Of a stretch of DNA of 16,487 nucleotides, positions 5,741-14,267 are shown one piece after another; within the stretch, counting starts at the first letter, position 1; the number at the start of each line of letters is the position of its first letter. The notes beneath the pieces are model-generated. The model did not search any database, had not been told where the DNA came from, and saw only the letters and a program-made list of their open reading frames with translations. A program made the translations under genes and the position numbers. Location of the stretch: positions 1-16,487 of the forward strand of contig JBEDKD010000398.1 of the NCBI GenBank assembly GCA_041172365.1, written 5' to 3'. Source of the DNA: JBEDKD01 sp041172365. GTDB taxonomy: Bacteria > Cyanobacteriota > Cyanobacteriia > Cyanobacteriales > Microcoleaceae.

Positions 5741-7234
5741 CTACTGTTCCAATAATTCAGTTTCTAACTCCACAGCAGGTTCTAAATTATTATTAATACT
5801 TTGGAACAGTTGCAAAGCGGCGGCTAAATCTTCGGCAATTTCTAAAGCCAAAATATCTGGTGCGGGAAGTTTGTCCGAGTCTTCTAAACTTTCATCCTTG
5901 AGCCAGAAAATATCTAGGCTAACTTTATCCCGTTGCATCAGTTCTTCATAACTAAAGGCTTTAAATCGCTCGGTTGGTTGACGTTCCTGGCGATTTTCGG
6001 CATTAAAGCACTCGATAAAGTCTTTTAGGTTTTCGGCACGTAAGGGATTAGTTTTCAGGGTGAAATGCTGGTTAGTTCTAAAGTCGTAAATCCAGAGATT
6101 TTTAGTCCAAGGATCGGGGCTGGCAGGTTTGCGATCGAAAAATAAAACATTTGCTTTGACACCTTGGGCGTAGAAAATCCCTGTAGGTAATCTCAAAAGG
6201 GTATGAACATCGCATTCGTGAAGTAATTTTTTCCGAATGGTTTCTCCTGCACCGCCTTCAAAAAGCACATTATCAGGAACAACAACCGCCGCTTTACCGT
6301 TAATTTTTAACAAGGTTTTAACGTGCTGTAGAAAGTTTAATTGTTTGTTGGAAGTCGTCGCCCAAAAGTCATCTCGACGATAAACGATTTTTTCTTTATC
6401 AGCTTTACCATCATCGTTGAAAACCGTGATGCTGCTTTTTTTGCCAAATGGGGGGTTAGTTAATATCAGTTCAAACTTATCCCCGGGATCTGCCATTAAG
6501 CTATCTTTGGCTTCAACGGGGCTTTCATCGCCGCTAATGCCGTGTAAATGCAGGTTCATGGCACACAGGCGCACCACACCATCCGCCACATCATAGCCTT
6601 TAAAGGTCTGATGTCTGAGAAACTGCCTTTCGGCTTTATCGAGTTGGTAATTTTTGTTAAGGTAGTCATGGGCAATCAGGAAAAAGCCACCAGTACCGCA
6701 AGCTGGGTCACAAATACGCTGTCCTGGTTTGGGACGCATGACTTCTACCAGCGCTTTAATTAACGGTCTGGGGGTGAAATATTGTCCCGCCCCGTTTTTG
6801 GTGTCTTCGGCGTTCTTTTGTAGCAATCCTTCGTAAATTTCCCCTTTTACGTCAATATCTAACCCTATCCAAGTTTCTGAGTTAATTAAATCAATGACTC
6901 GTTTAAGTTTGGCAGGGTCTTGAATTTTGTTTTGGGACTTACGGAAAATCACCCCTAAAAGTCCTTTTTCTTTCCCTAAGTTTTCTAGGGTTTTGCGGTA
7001 TTGAATTTCTAAATCATCGCCATCTTTTAACCGTAAGGTTTGCCAATCGTATTCTTTGGGAATTGTCGAAGGTTTGCTCAATGGTGGCGGGAGTTGGGCT
7101 TGTTCATCTACCATTTTTAGAAATAGTAAATAGGTAAGCTGTTCTACATAGTCGCTATAGCTTACGCCGTCATCTCGGAGGACGTTGCAGTAATTCCAAA
7201 GTTTTTGAACGATAGTCGATGATAGGTTACTCAT
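5741..7234 (-). CDS. hsdM: Type I restriction-modification DNA methyltransferase subunit
   Basis: A 497-aa N6-adenine methyltransferase subunit. An N-terminal helical domain (about 1-130; LWNYCNVLRDDGVSYSDYVE) joins the AdoMet fold. QYFTPRPL (151-158) is the typical lead-in, DPACGTGGF (176-184) is the AdoMet-binding motif I, and NPPFG (260-264) is the catalytic N-P-P-F/Y motif. All are intact and the length is normal. With HsdS it methylates the recognition site and protects host DNA. It is the last gene of the hsd operon, and its ATG overlaps the TGA of a 21-codon ORF (ATGA). No good Shine-Dalgarno precedes it, so its translation may depend on coupling. Placing M after R and S is less common than R-M-S or M-S-R. 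Confidence 0.97.
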   Translation of the reverse strand: MSNLSSTIVQKLWNYCNVLRDDGVSYSDYVEQLTYLLFLKMVDEQAQLPPPLSKPSTIPKEYDWQTLRLKDGDDLEIQYRKTLENLGKEKGLLGVIFRKSQNKIQDPAKLKRVIDLINSETWIGLDIDVKGEIYEGLLQKNAEDTKNGAGQYFTPRPLIKALVEVMRPKPGQRICDPACGTGGFFLIAHDYLNKNYQLDKAERQFLRHQTFKGYDVADGVVRLCAMNLHLHGISGDESPVEAKDSLMADPGDKFELILTNPPFGKKSSITVFNDDGKADKEKIVYRRDDFWATTSNKQLNFLQHVKTLLKINGKAAVVVPDNVLFEGGAGETIRKKLLHECDVHTLLRLPTGIFYAQGVKANVLFFDRKPASPDPWTKNLWIYDFRTNQHFTLKTNPLRAENLKDFIECFNAENRQERQPTERFKAFSYEELMQRDKVSLDIFWLKDESLEDSDKLPAPDILALEIAEDLAAALQLFQSINNNLEPAVELETELLEQ

Positions 7235-7296
7235 GGGTTTAAAAAATAATAACTAATTTTGATTATCTGATGGAAGCTGAGGAATTTCATCTGCAT
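7231..7296 (-). CDS. 21-codon ORF bridging the remnant and hsdM (possible coupling ORF)
   Basis: An ATG at 7296 immediately follows the TAA of the 51-codon ORF. The frame (MQMKFLSFHQIIKISYYFLN, then P and stop) ends in TGA overlapping the hsdM ATG. Its product has no recognisable motif, and it may matter only as a way for ribosomes to reach hsdM, or be coincidental. No Shine-Dalgarno is evident. Confidence 0.3.
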   Translation of the reverse strand: MQMKFLSFHQIIKISYYFLNP

Positions 7297-7452
7297 TTAA
7301 GGTGTGGCAGGTTCATAAATTATTATCTCTTGGTTGTTTCCTAATACAGCTACTAATTGAGGGCTAGTCCCAGAATTATTGTAGACTATCCAAGTATCGC
7401 ATAAACATAAATACAAATCCGTGAGGTTTTTCCGTCTCCGTTTATTTGGCAT
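7297..7452 (-). pseudogene. 51-codon C-terminal remnant of a zeta-toxin-like kinase
   Basis: The frame starts with an ATG two bases after the hsdS stop (TAA-TA-ATG) and encodes 51 residues: MPNKRRRKNLTDLYLCLCD, then TWIVYNNSGTSPQLVAVLG and EIIIYEPATP. The order of a basic patch, an L-x-x-L-Y-x-x-L-x-D-x-W segment, a V-Y-N/D-N-S motif, P-Q-L-V-A and a final I-x-V/I-Y matches my recollection of the last 50 or so residues of cyanobacterial zeta-toxin/AAA-type P-loop kinases. The P-loop and catalytic part are absent, so it cannot be an active kinase. Most likely a full kinase gene once sat between hsdS and hsdM and was trimmed by deletion. The frame is clean, so it may still be translated as a small protein. 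The family assignment is from memory and uncertain. Confidence 0.5.
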
Positions 7453-7454
7453 TA

Positions 7455-9020
7455 TTATTTTAAGGGTAATTTAAGTTGTAAATCTGATTGTTTTTTTGAT
7501 TTGGTCTTTCTTTTAGTTTTAGTTGTTGTCTGTTTAGCTTTTTCGGCTTTAATCCGTTCTAACAGCTTTTCTGCGGGTTCGTCGTTGGGGTCTTGGGGAA
7601 CAAGTTTACCTTCAAAAGCTTGTTTTAAGATGCTCTGGCGAAGTTTTTCAGCGCGGTTGAGGTTGGTGTCTATGGTTTTTTCGAGTTCGTCAATTACAGA
7701 TATATGACGATTCATTTCACTAATAATTTCGTCTTGCTCTAGTGAAGAAGGAAATGGTAAAATTAATTCTTTTATATGAGCTAATCCTAGATCGGGTTGA
7801 GCTACACCTCTTATATATTTTTTAATTTGATTTTGAACCGTGTCTGATTGAAGGCACATAGCAATAAATTTATTGACTTCATAGAAAACTGGTTTGATAA
7901 TAGCAATACTATAAGATGCTTGAAATTTTAGGTTATTATTGATTAATCTAACTTCGCCCACTGTTCCATAACGAGAAAGTAGGATATCACCCCAATTTGG
8001 GTAAATTTTTCTACAAAGTTTTTCAAAATCTTCCGTAGATATTTTCTTTGCATCCTCAAAATTTATATTACCATTTGGTAAAAAGTCTCGCGTAGATATA
8101 TACGGTATTCCTTGTTCTTGTGCTTTTGGCATTTTATGATCAACATCACCAATAGCAGTGCAAAGTGATATTAAACTAGCCCAACACCACCCATTAGGTA
8201 ATTCAGGTAAATCAGAGGTATCGGGTGCAAGGGGTTCTTTATATTTCAGTTTCCAACTGTCATCTTTAGGGGGTTTTCCCTGCGCTTTCATTTTGGCCAA
8301 TTGTTCGGTTTCCCACTTCTCCCGTCGCTGCTTGAGAATGCGTTTAAGTAACACAGAAGCAGGTTCTAATTCCCCTTGATTTGCTGTGCGCCATTCTTTG
8401 GTTAAATTTCCTTCAACTGCCGCTTTTAACACTGCTTGACGGTAGCGTTTTAATTTAGCTTTTAGCTTTTTAAGTAACTCTACTCCGGCATCAAGTTCGG
8501 TGAATAGTTCCTCAATTTTGTCAACGATGCGAAGTTGTTCAGGAAGTGGGGGAAGGGGGAGCGTTATTTTTGACAGAACTTGAGCATTAACATTAGGTTG
8601 TCCGATTCCTAATTTCCCTTGATGTATTTGCAACCAATACCCATTGGATTGAAACAAATTATAAATGAATTTTTTAATAACTTCATCAGCCAAAATAATT
8701 CTAATTAAATAAGAAGCAAAAACCGCCTCTGGTATTTTTCTATCGATCAAATAACTTTTACCGACTGTTGCGCCTGTTCGGGCAAAAAGTAAGTCACCTT
8801 CTTTTAATAAATATTGATGCTTCTTATCCTCATCAATTGTACAGTATGGAACAGAATCCCAATTAACTGAATTATTTTGAATGTCAGTTATTCTTAATAG
8901 CTTTACTTCAGTTACTTCCGGCAAAGCACTAGCTGTATATCCATAATGAATATTTTTAGAAATTTCTCCTACTGTTACCCACACCCACCCCTTCGGCAAC
9001 TCATACAATTCGTCATCCAT
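7455..9020 (-). CDS. hsdS: Type I restriction-modification specificity subunit
   Basis: A 521-aa specificity protein with two target-recognition domains. Each begins with the L-P-x-G-W signature (LPKGWVW at 8-14; LPNGWCW at 274-280). The first ends in LPPLPEQ (156-162) and leads into a conserved helical spacer (about 162-215), then a charged region. The second ends near residue 430 and is followed by a second helical spacer (EKLRQSILKQAFEGKLVPQ). Each domain reads half of a bipartite DNA site; the spacers pack on two HsdM subunits. The C-terminal 30 residues are unusually K/T-rich (TTTKTKRKTKSKKQ). The start ATG shares one base with the hsdR stop (TAATG). The recognition site cannot be inferred from sequence alone. 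Confidence 0.96.
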   Translation of the reverse strand: MDDELYELPKGWVWVTVGEISKNIHYGYTASALPEVTEVKLLRITDIQNNSVNWDSVPYCTIDEDKKHQYLLKEGDLLFARTGATVGKSYLIDRKIPEAVFASYLIRIILADEVIKKFIYNLFQSNGYWLQIHQGKLGIGQPNVNAQVLSKITLPLPPLPEQLRIVDKIEELFTELDAGVELLKKLKAKLKRYRQAVLKAAVEGNLTKEWRTANQGELEPASVLLKRILKQRREKWETEQLAKMKAQGKPPKDDSWKLKYKEPLAPDTSDLPELPNGWCWASLISLCTAIGDVDHKMPKAQEQGIPYISTRDFLPNGNINFEDAKKISTEDFEKLCRKIYPNWGDILLSRYGTVGEVRLINNNLKFQASYSIAIIKPVFYEVNKFIAMCLQSDTVQNQIKKYIRGVAQPDLGLAHIKELILPFPSSLEQDEIISEMNRHISVIDELEKTIDTNLNRAEKLRQSILKQAFEGKLVPQDPNDEPAEKLLERIKAEKAKQTTTKTKRKTKSKKQSDLQLKLPLK

Positions 9021-11746
9021 TACGCTGCTAAAACCTCATTTAATTCATTCAAAATATCCATCAAATTATTGCCAAATAATTGATTCCCCTGAAATGCTTC
9101 TTGGGGCATTTCCTGTAAATCTTCTACATCAATCCGCACACTGGTAATAATATGCTCCTTAATTTTTTCCAACCAAATCACCTGCTCAGAACTAAAGTTT
9201 TTACCCATTAACCACTGCTGAAATTTCTCCTCAACCGTTACTGAGTAGGGTTCTAACGTTTCCGTTTTCCCCATAGCAAAGCGTACCAGAGAAATGATAT
9301 CTGTTAACAGCCTTTTAGCCCCTGCACCCCTGACCCTATCCCCTTCTAACTGGCCGTAAGCTTCCCATAACTTCTTCGGTGTAAGATTGCGGGGTGGGCG
9401 TTCTAGGGCATTAGCTAACCGCTTAATCTGGTCGTAGGTTAACTGTCGCAGACCATAGGGCTGATTATAAAGGATTTGCAGCGCCGTAATTTCATCCTTA
9501 TTCGCTTCGACAAACTCTCGGAAACTTTGGACTGTGGCCATCGCCTTATCCCTAGCGCTCCTATCAGGCCCGGCAAATAATACCCTATCCTGACTTAGAG
9601 TATCAATGATCTGCTCATTTTTACTCTTAATTTCCTTCAATAAATTGCGAAACTTTGGATTATCAAACGGTTGACAAGCTTGATTAATTAAAACCTCTGT
9701 TGCTTGCTGTTGTTGTGCTTCTGTTGGAGTTTCAATTTGAAATTGCTTAACAGCTTGTTCAATTTGTTTATCAGGATTTACAGCATCTAATAAATCTCTA
9801 GTAACTTGTTGAATTGACTTACCTCCAGCCACATTTTTTAACTCCCTACGTTCATCATCATTGAGTTTTTTCTCTAATTTTGCCAACCTTCCCGCTAATG
9901 ACATTAAAGTGTCTTCATCTCGCACATCCATTGCCACACTTTGCAGGAGTTGATGAAACGGAACACTGCGTTTTCGTTCTAAAGGTCGCGAATCAGTTTT
10001 ATCCGATTCACAGACCCCCACGACATCCACAATAACAAATTGTTCTTTCACCTCAGCATCTGGAGTTACACATTGAAAATCAGTCGGATTAATCGTGCGA
10101 GTTCCTCGTCCTTTCATCTGCTCAAAATAAATCCGCGATTTCACATCTCGCATAAAAATTAAACACTCCAAAGGTTTAATATCTGTTCCCGTAGAAATCA
10201 TATCCACCGTAACAACAATGCGAGGATTATAAGAGTTGCGAAAACTAGCGATTAAATCTTCCGTTTTCTCCCCTGTCGTGCGATAAGTAATCTTTTTACA
10301 AAACTCATTTCCCTTACCAAATTCCTGCCGTACAATTCGGACAATATCTTCAGCATGGGAATCATCCTTAGCAAAAATCAGGGTTTTCGGAACATCCGTT
10401 CTACCAGGAAAAATCTCCGTAAATAACCGCTCTTTAAACGTGCGAATCACCGTACGAATTTGGTCCATAGCAACCACAGATTTATCCAATTCCTTACCAA
10501 CATAACTTAAATCCTCATCCAACTGCTGCCACCTGACTTCGCGAGTTTGGCGATCTCTTTTATCAATATAAAAACCCGATTGAATCGAGCTACCTTCTTC
10601 GGTAATTTGGGTAGAAATCCGATAAACCTCATAACCGACATTCACCCCATCTGCCACCGCGCGTTCGTAGAGATATTCCATGACCAAATTGCGGTCAAAA
10701 AAGCCAAAAGTTTGAATAGAAGGCGTTGCCGTTAATCCAATAATAAACGCATCAAAATATTCTAAAACTTGTCGCCAAACATTATAAATTGAGCGGTGAC
10801 ATTCATCAGTAATAATAAAATCAAAAGTTTCAATGGGGATTTTAGAACTATAAACAACATCCTTAGTTTGTTGATTTTCTTCCTTACCATCAAATAGGGA
10901 TTCTTGCTCATTTTCCGCCTCAAATTCAGCGTCTCCCCGCAACATCGAATAAAGACGCTGAATCGTGGTAATACAAACTTTATTCACCGGAGCAATTGTA
11001 TTAGAACTTAACAACTGTACGTTATAAAGCTCAGTGAATTTACGCCCATCATCAGGAGTAACATACTGCTGAAATTCCTTCTGAGTTTGCTCTCCTAAAT
11101 TTTTCCTATCCACCAAAAATAAAACCCGTTTCGCCCCGGCCAACTTAATCAACCAATAAATAAAGCTGACAGCAGTATAAGTTTTACCTACACCCGTCGC
11201 CATTTGAATCAGCGCTCTAGGGCGATTTTCCTTAAGCGAATCAAATAAACCCGCAAGGGCTTCTTTTTGACAATCTCGTAGATCTTCAGTATCAATTGTT
11301 GGTAACTGCTGCAACCGACCTCGAAGGGTGTCGGGTTGTCCTAACCATTCCTGTAAAGTTTCTGGCTTATGGAAGGCAAACACCCGCCTAGAGCGATAAT
11401 TGGGGTCGCGAGAATCTCGAAAATAAGTTTCTGTGCCCGTACTTTCATAGATGAAAGGTAAAGGTATCTGACGAGAAATCAGAGTTTTAGGCAAATTAAA
11501 TGAATATTTATCCGATTGTATTTCTACGCCACTAAGGGTGTTACCCAAAGGTTTGGCCTCAATCACCCCTACTGCTGCACGATTAATGAATAGTAGGTAA
11601 TCCGCAAAACCAGACTTTAGGGGATATTCCCGCACTGCAATTCCTGACCCTGCACCCAAGTTGATTTGTTTATAGTCTTGAACCTGCCAACCTGCATCCG
11701 AGAGAAGTTGGTCTATAATTTGTCTAGCTTGTGCTTCTGGTTTCAT
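9020..11746 (-). CDS. hsdR: Type I restriction endonuclease subunit (EcoEI-like)
   Basis: A 908-aa DNA translocase and nuclease. Counting from the ATG at 11746 (MKPEAQARQII): an N-terminal PD-(D/E)xK nuclease with D49 and E63-A-K65 (IEAK); Walker A ATGVGKT (183-189); DECH box (314-317); motif III TATP (339-342); motif V STGTDI (518-523); motif VI QMKGRGTR (543-550); then a helical C-terminal region resembling the EcoEI R C-terminal domain. All catalytic residues are present and the length is typical, so it looks functional. The ORF extends upstream to a TTG, but the ATG at 11746 fits the family start better. It is the first gene of the operon and overlaps hsdS by one base. It would cleave DNA lacking HsdM/HsdS methylation after ATP-driven translocation. 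Confidence 0.97.
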   Translation of the reverse strand: MKPEAQARQIIDQLLSDAGWQVQDYKQINLGAGSGIAVREYPLKSGFADYLLFINRAAVGVIEAKPLGNTLSGVEIQSDKYSFNLPKTLISRQIPLPFIYESTGTETYFRDSRDPNYRSRRVFAFHKPETLQEWLGQPDTLRGRLQQLPTIDTEDLRDCQKEALAGLFDSLKENRPRALIQMATGVGKTYTAVSFIYWLIKLAGAKRVLFLVDRKNLGEQTQKEFQQYVTPDDGRKFTELYNVQLLSSNTIAPVNKVCITTIQRLYSMLRGDAEFEAENEQESLFDGKEENQQTKDVVYSSKIPIETFDFIITDECHRSIYNVWRQVLEYFDAFIIGLTATPSIQTFGFFDRNLVMEYLYERAVADGVNVGYEVYRISTQITEEGSSIQSGFYIDKRDRQTREVRWQQLDEDLSYVGKELDKSVVAMDQIRTVIRTFKERLFTEIFPGRTDVPKTLIFAKDDSHAEDIVRIVRQEFGKGNEFCKKITYRTTGEKTEDLIASFRNSYNPRIVVTVDMISTGTDIKPLECLIFMRDVKSRIYFEQMKGRGTRTINPTDFQCVTPDAEVKEQFVIVDVVGVCESDKTDSRPLERKRSVPFHQLLQSVAMDVRDEDTLMSLAGRLAKLEKKLNDDERRELKNVAGGKSIQQVTRDLLDAVNPDKQIEQAVKQFQIETPTEAQQQQATEVLINQACQPFDNPKFRNLLKEIKSKNEQIIDTLSQDRVLFAGPDRSARDKAMATVQSFREFVEANKDEITALQILYNQPYGLRQLTYDQIKRLANALERPPRNLTPKKLWEAYGQLEGDRVRGAGAKRLLTDIISLVRFAMGKTETLEPYSVTVEEKFQQWLMGKNFSSEQVIWLEKIKEHIITSVRIDVEDLQEMPQEAFQGNQLFGNNLMDILNELNEVLAA

Positions 11747-11774
11747 GAAGAAGTTCAATCTCTACACTACCTCA

Positions 11775-11803
11775 AGTATACCCAGTTGTCGCCTAGAAAT
11801 TCA
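11775..11803 (-). promoter_or_regulatory. Candidate promoter of the hsd operon
   Basis: On the minus strand TATACT (11780-11775) has a good -10 match. A weak -35, TGAATT (11803-11798), lies 17 bases upstream. The predicted start would fall at about 11768, inside a GGTAGTG heptamer (11771-11765), leaving a short leader before the ATG at 11746. Confidence 0.35.
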
Positions 11804-11817
11804 TATCTGATTCAGAA

Positions 11818-11908
11818 GGTAGTGGTGCAAAAGTCAGGCTTTTAGCTTCCTCAATCCTTATACAGAAAGGATTACATCGAACGGCATCATTAGTTATGCA
11901 GCACTACC
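11818..11908. repeat. 91-bp inverted-repeat unit upstream of hsdR
   Basis: The ends GGTAGTGGTGCA (11818-11829) and TGCAGCACTACC (11897-11908) are 12-bp inverted repeats with one mismatch. An inner hairpin AATCCTT/AAGGATT lies at 11853-11873. No target duplication is visible. It may be a small MITE, or a pair of regulatory half-sites; a third heptamer copy lies at 11765-11771. Confidence 0.5.
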
Positions 11909-11928
11909 GATTTTTTTTGCTAAACAAA

Positions 11929-11951
11929 TAAGGTGGGCAATGCCCACCTTA
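11929..11951 (-). terminator. Strong hairpin downstream of the oxidoreductase gene
   Basis: TAAGGTGGGCA and TGCCCACCTTA form an 11-bp perfect inverted repeat around one central base, 18 bases past the stop of the leftward gene at 11969. Read leftward it is followed by TTTGTTT. It probably separates this gene from the hsd operon, though the tail is not a pure U run. Confidence 0.5.
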
Positions 11952-11968
11952 GAGTTTATCTTTGACAA

Positions 11969-12982
11969 TTATTTGACAAATTGAGGCATCACTTCTGCCG
12001 CGGTAAATAATCCATAAATACCACGACGATATAAACTTACTCCCGTTTTCAAATAACCAAATGCAGGCCCGCAAACATTGGCCGCCATACTGGTTTCATC
12101 GCCTAATGTAAAGGTATGTGTGGAAATTTTACCCTCGAAAGTACGGCCGGTTACTTGTACATTGGTACTTAAGGGTTTTTTGGGATTTCTGGTATCCACG
12201 ACTCCCCCTACTGTGACTCGATCGCGTGAACAAATACCCGCCAATTCCAACATAATATCGTCCGCGTGTTCCATATTTTCTAATGTCAGAATGCCATTAG
12301 TCCGCTCTAATAATGCTTCGACTTCTGCATCCGTCATCGATCGCGCTGTTTCGACACTATAACCGGGTAAATGACCAATATCTTCTCGCACTGTAGCACG
12401 ATAGGCTTCCCAATTCGCGATACCAACCCCAAAGGTAATCTTCACACTGTGAATTTCTGCATAACTTTGGGACGCGATCGCGGCGGCTGCTGTCAATAAC
12501 CCCGGAGTCGCACCACACCCCGTCATGTAAGTAATACCCGCGGCTTGTAACTCATCCTTCATCGCCAAAAGTTGTTCAACCGCGCTGGTACGCTTAATCG
12601 CGTCAACTAAAACACCACGCCATCCTGACTTAATAAACTGACGCGCCACCGAAGCCATAAAAGTATTCGGTAAATTAGGCAGGGCTAAAAAATAACCCTC
12701 CACACCCGGAGCCTGTTTGATTAATTCTTCAATACTGTCATTAGAGAGAACCCCATTGGGTTCCAGATAGCCTAAAGAACCTTGAGACTGATAAATCGCG
12801 GCACAAGTATCAGGGTTTAAGCCTTGAGGATCATAAGCATAACCTTTGTGATCCGCGGCGGCAACCCATAACATTTCCCCTTTCGGCGCTAGTACCTTTG
12901 CCGCGGCTTGACCTAATCCCCCAAATCCTAACACACCAACACGGATCGGACTTGTCATTGCTTCTCTTACTTCTGCACTCAT
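11969..12982 (-). CDS. Saccharopine dehydrogenase-like oxidoreductase
   Basis: A 337-aa NAD(P)-binding protein with an N-terminal Rossmann fold: IRVGVLGFGGLG at 13-24 contains the dinucleotide-binding G-x-G-G-x-G loop. The remainder (GCGATPGLLTAAAAIASQ, then GEISTHTFTLGDETSMAAN-like segments) is typical of a conserved cyanobacterial family labelled saccharopine dehydrogenase-like. Cyanobacteria do not generally use the saccharopine lysine pathway, so the substrate is unknown and the name reflects fold only. Family members usually begin close to the second methionine (M9, at 12958), so that start is a good alternative to 12982. It is transcribed alone, divergent from the gene at 13133 and ended by the hairpin at 11929-11951. 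Nothing suggests truncation. Confidence 0.9.
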   Translation of the reverse strand: MSAEVREAMTSPIRVGVLGFGGLGQAAAKVLAPKGEMLWVAAADHKGYAYDPQGLNPDTCAAIYQSQGSLGYLEPNGVLSNDSIEELIKQAPGVEGYFLALPNLPNTFMASVARQFIKSGWRGVLVDAIKRTSAVEQLLAMKDELQAAGITYMTGCGATPGLLTAAAAIASQSYAEIHSVKITFGVGIANWEAYRATVREDIGHLPGYSVETARSMTDAEVEALLERTNGILTLENMEHADDIMLELAGICSRDRVTVGGVVDTRNPKKPLSTNVQVTGRTFEGKISTHTFTLGDETSMAANVCGPAFGYLKTGVSLYRRGIYGLFTAAEVMPQFVK

Positions 12983-13132
12983 TACACTTTTTCAATTGGA
13001 ACTATCCCTATATTATCGGATGAAAGTGAAACCCGTATCGCGATAGGGGCCTCAAATCTGCTCCTAAACCTGTTAGCCCAATGGACTCGCGTATAATGAC
13101 GTTGAAGATAATGATGAGATGGTTGATTTTCC

Positions 13133-13834
13133 ATGAGAGAACACAAAATAATGGGCCCGAAACAGTCTTATTTTTCCCCAATATTCCTTTTTTCCATAGG
13201 AGGTTTATTCTCGACGATCGCGGGTTCCTCTTTCACACCCGCGATCGGGCAAATGCCTCCATTAATAAGTCAATATACCAGTTTTCCCAATGCACAAATT
13301 AATCGACCAATCTTAAAAATAGGAAGTCAAGGGGAAGCCGTTTCCGAATTACAAGCCACTCTTAAACTTTTAGGGTTTTATACTGGTAATGTCGATGGTC
13401 AATATACCCAATTAACTGCCCAAGCTGTCTCCCTTTTTCAACAAGTCGCGGGACTCAATAGCACCGGAGTTGTTGACGCGATCGTATGGGAAAGACTTTT
13501 TCCTTCGGTCCCTACAGGTAATCCGAATCAATCCGCGATCCCTTCATCTCCTAATGATGCCGCGATCGCGTATCCACCCCTTAACTCCACCAATTCACCC
13601 ATATCCTCTAGTGGTTTGAATCAAGTAAATTTACCTATTTTGAAACGAGGAATGCGGGGAGATTCTGTGCGTTATTTGCAAAACAGACTCCGAGCCAAAG
13701 GATTTTATCGAGGTAGTATTGATGGAGTCTTTGGTGGTGAGACATTAAACGCGGTCAAAATCGCGCAGAAAACCTATCGACTCACTCCCGATGGCGTTGT
13801 TGGCCAAGCCACTTGGAATGCTTTATTACGTTAA
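13133..13834 (+). CDS. Secreted protein with two peptidoglycan-binding domains
   Basis: A 233-aa protein. Residues 12-40 (SYFSPIFLFSIGGLFSTI, then AGSSFTPAIGQ) form a signal-peptide-like hydrophobic stretch with a possible cleavage site near residue 40. Two PG_binding_1-type three-helix domains follow at about 59-122 (LKIGSQGEAVSELQATLKLL, GFYTGNVDG) and 168-232 (LKRGMRGDSVRYLQNRLRAK, GFYRGSIDGVFG, LTPDGVVGQATW). They are joined by a Ser/Pro/Asn-rich linker of about 45 residues. No hydrolase domain is present, so it probably binds the cell wall in the periplasm rather than cutting it. The start could be 13133 or the ATG at 13151 (MGPKQSYF), which gives a more usual signal peptide. It is divergent from the oxidoreductase and has no operon partner. 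Confidence 0.92.
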   Translation: MREHKIMGPKQSYFSPIFLFSIGGLFSTIAGSSFTPAIGQMPPLISQYTSFPNAQINRPILKIGSQGEAVSELQATLKLLGFYTGNVDGQYTQLTAQAVSLFQQVAGLNSTGVVDAIVWERLFPSVPTGNPNQSAIPSSPNDAAIAYPPLNSTNSPISSSGLNQVNLPILKRGMRGDSVRYLQNRLRAKGFYRGSIDGVFGGETLNAVKIAQKTYRLTPDGVVGQATWNALLR

Positions 13835-14062
13835 AGCCGTGAATTGTAAATTTTAGTAACAAAACACTACCACTTATCAAAGTATATGTTAACTTAAATA
13901 CTAAGGGCATAACCAAGCAAAACTTGGGTGAAAAAAAGAGGAATCAGAGATAATGTCCTGTCCCTCGATTCCCACGCGACTTCTAAATAGTACGGTCAAA
14001 TTGCCAAGAGTCTATGGAAGACAATTGGTGCGAGTGGATTTGCAAAAGAAGTTTGCCTTATC

Positions 14063-14126
14063 AGAAACCGGGTTTTTTCAGAGATTAAGGTTTTCTGCAA
14101 GTATTTTGGGGAAAAACCCGGTTTCT
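14063..14126. repeat. Long-looped inverted repeat of the AGAAACC family
   Basis: AGAAACCGGGTTTTT (14063-14077) and AAAAACCCGGTTTCT (14112-14126) are perfect 15-bp inverted arms around a 34-nt loop. Related short palindromes occur at 14310-14324 and 14893-14907. This is a repeat family that I recall as abundant in filamentous cyanobacteria. Confidence 0.8.
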
Positions 14127-14267
14127 CATAAAGATTTCCCTGATTGCAAAAGCTCCCGTCTGTCTAAGTTAGTGGCGGTTTTTGTCCACCGTTAGCAAGT
14201 GATTTTCTTTTTGTTCTGTCAATCTAATATATTTCGGAGCTTGAGTGTTTACTTAAGTCGCTTTAGA

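Noticed and set aside
11969..12982. Lysine-pathway saccharopine dehydrogenase
   Set aside because: Only the Rossmann fold and family resemblance are supported; the lysine pathway function is not expected in cyanobacteria and no pathway neighbours are present.
13953..14195. 80-codon plus-strand ORF
   Set aside because: It spans a perfect inverted repeat of a dispersed family and has no recognisable domain; a short expressed peptide cannot be excluded.
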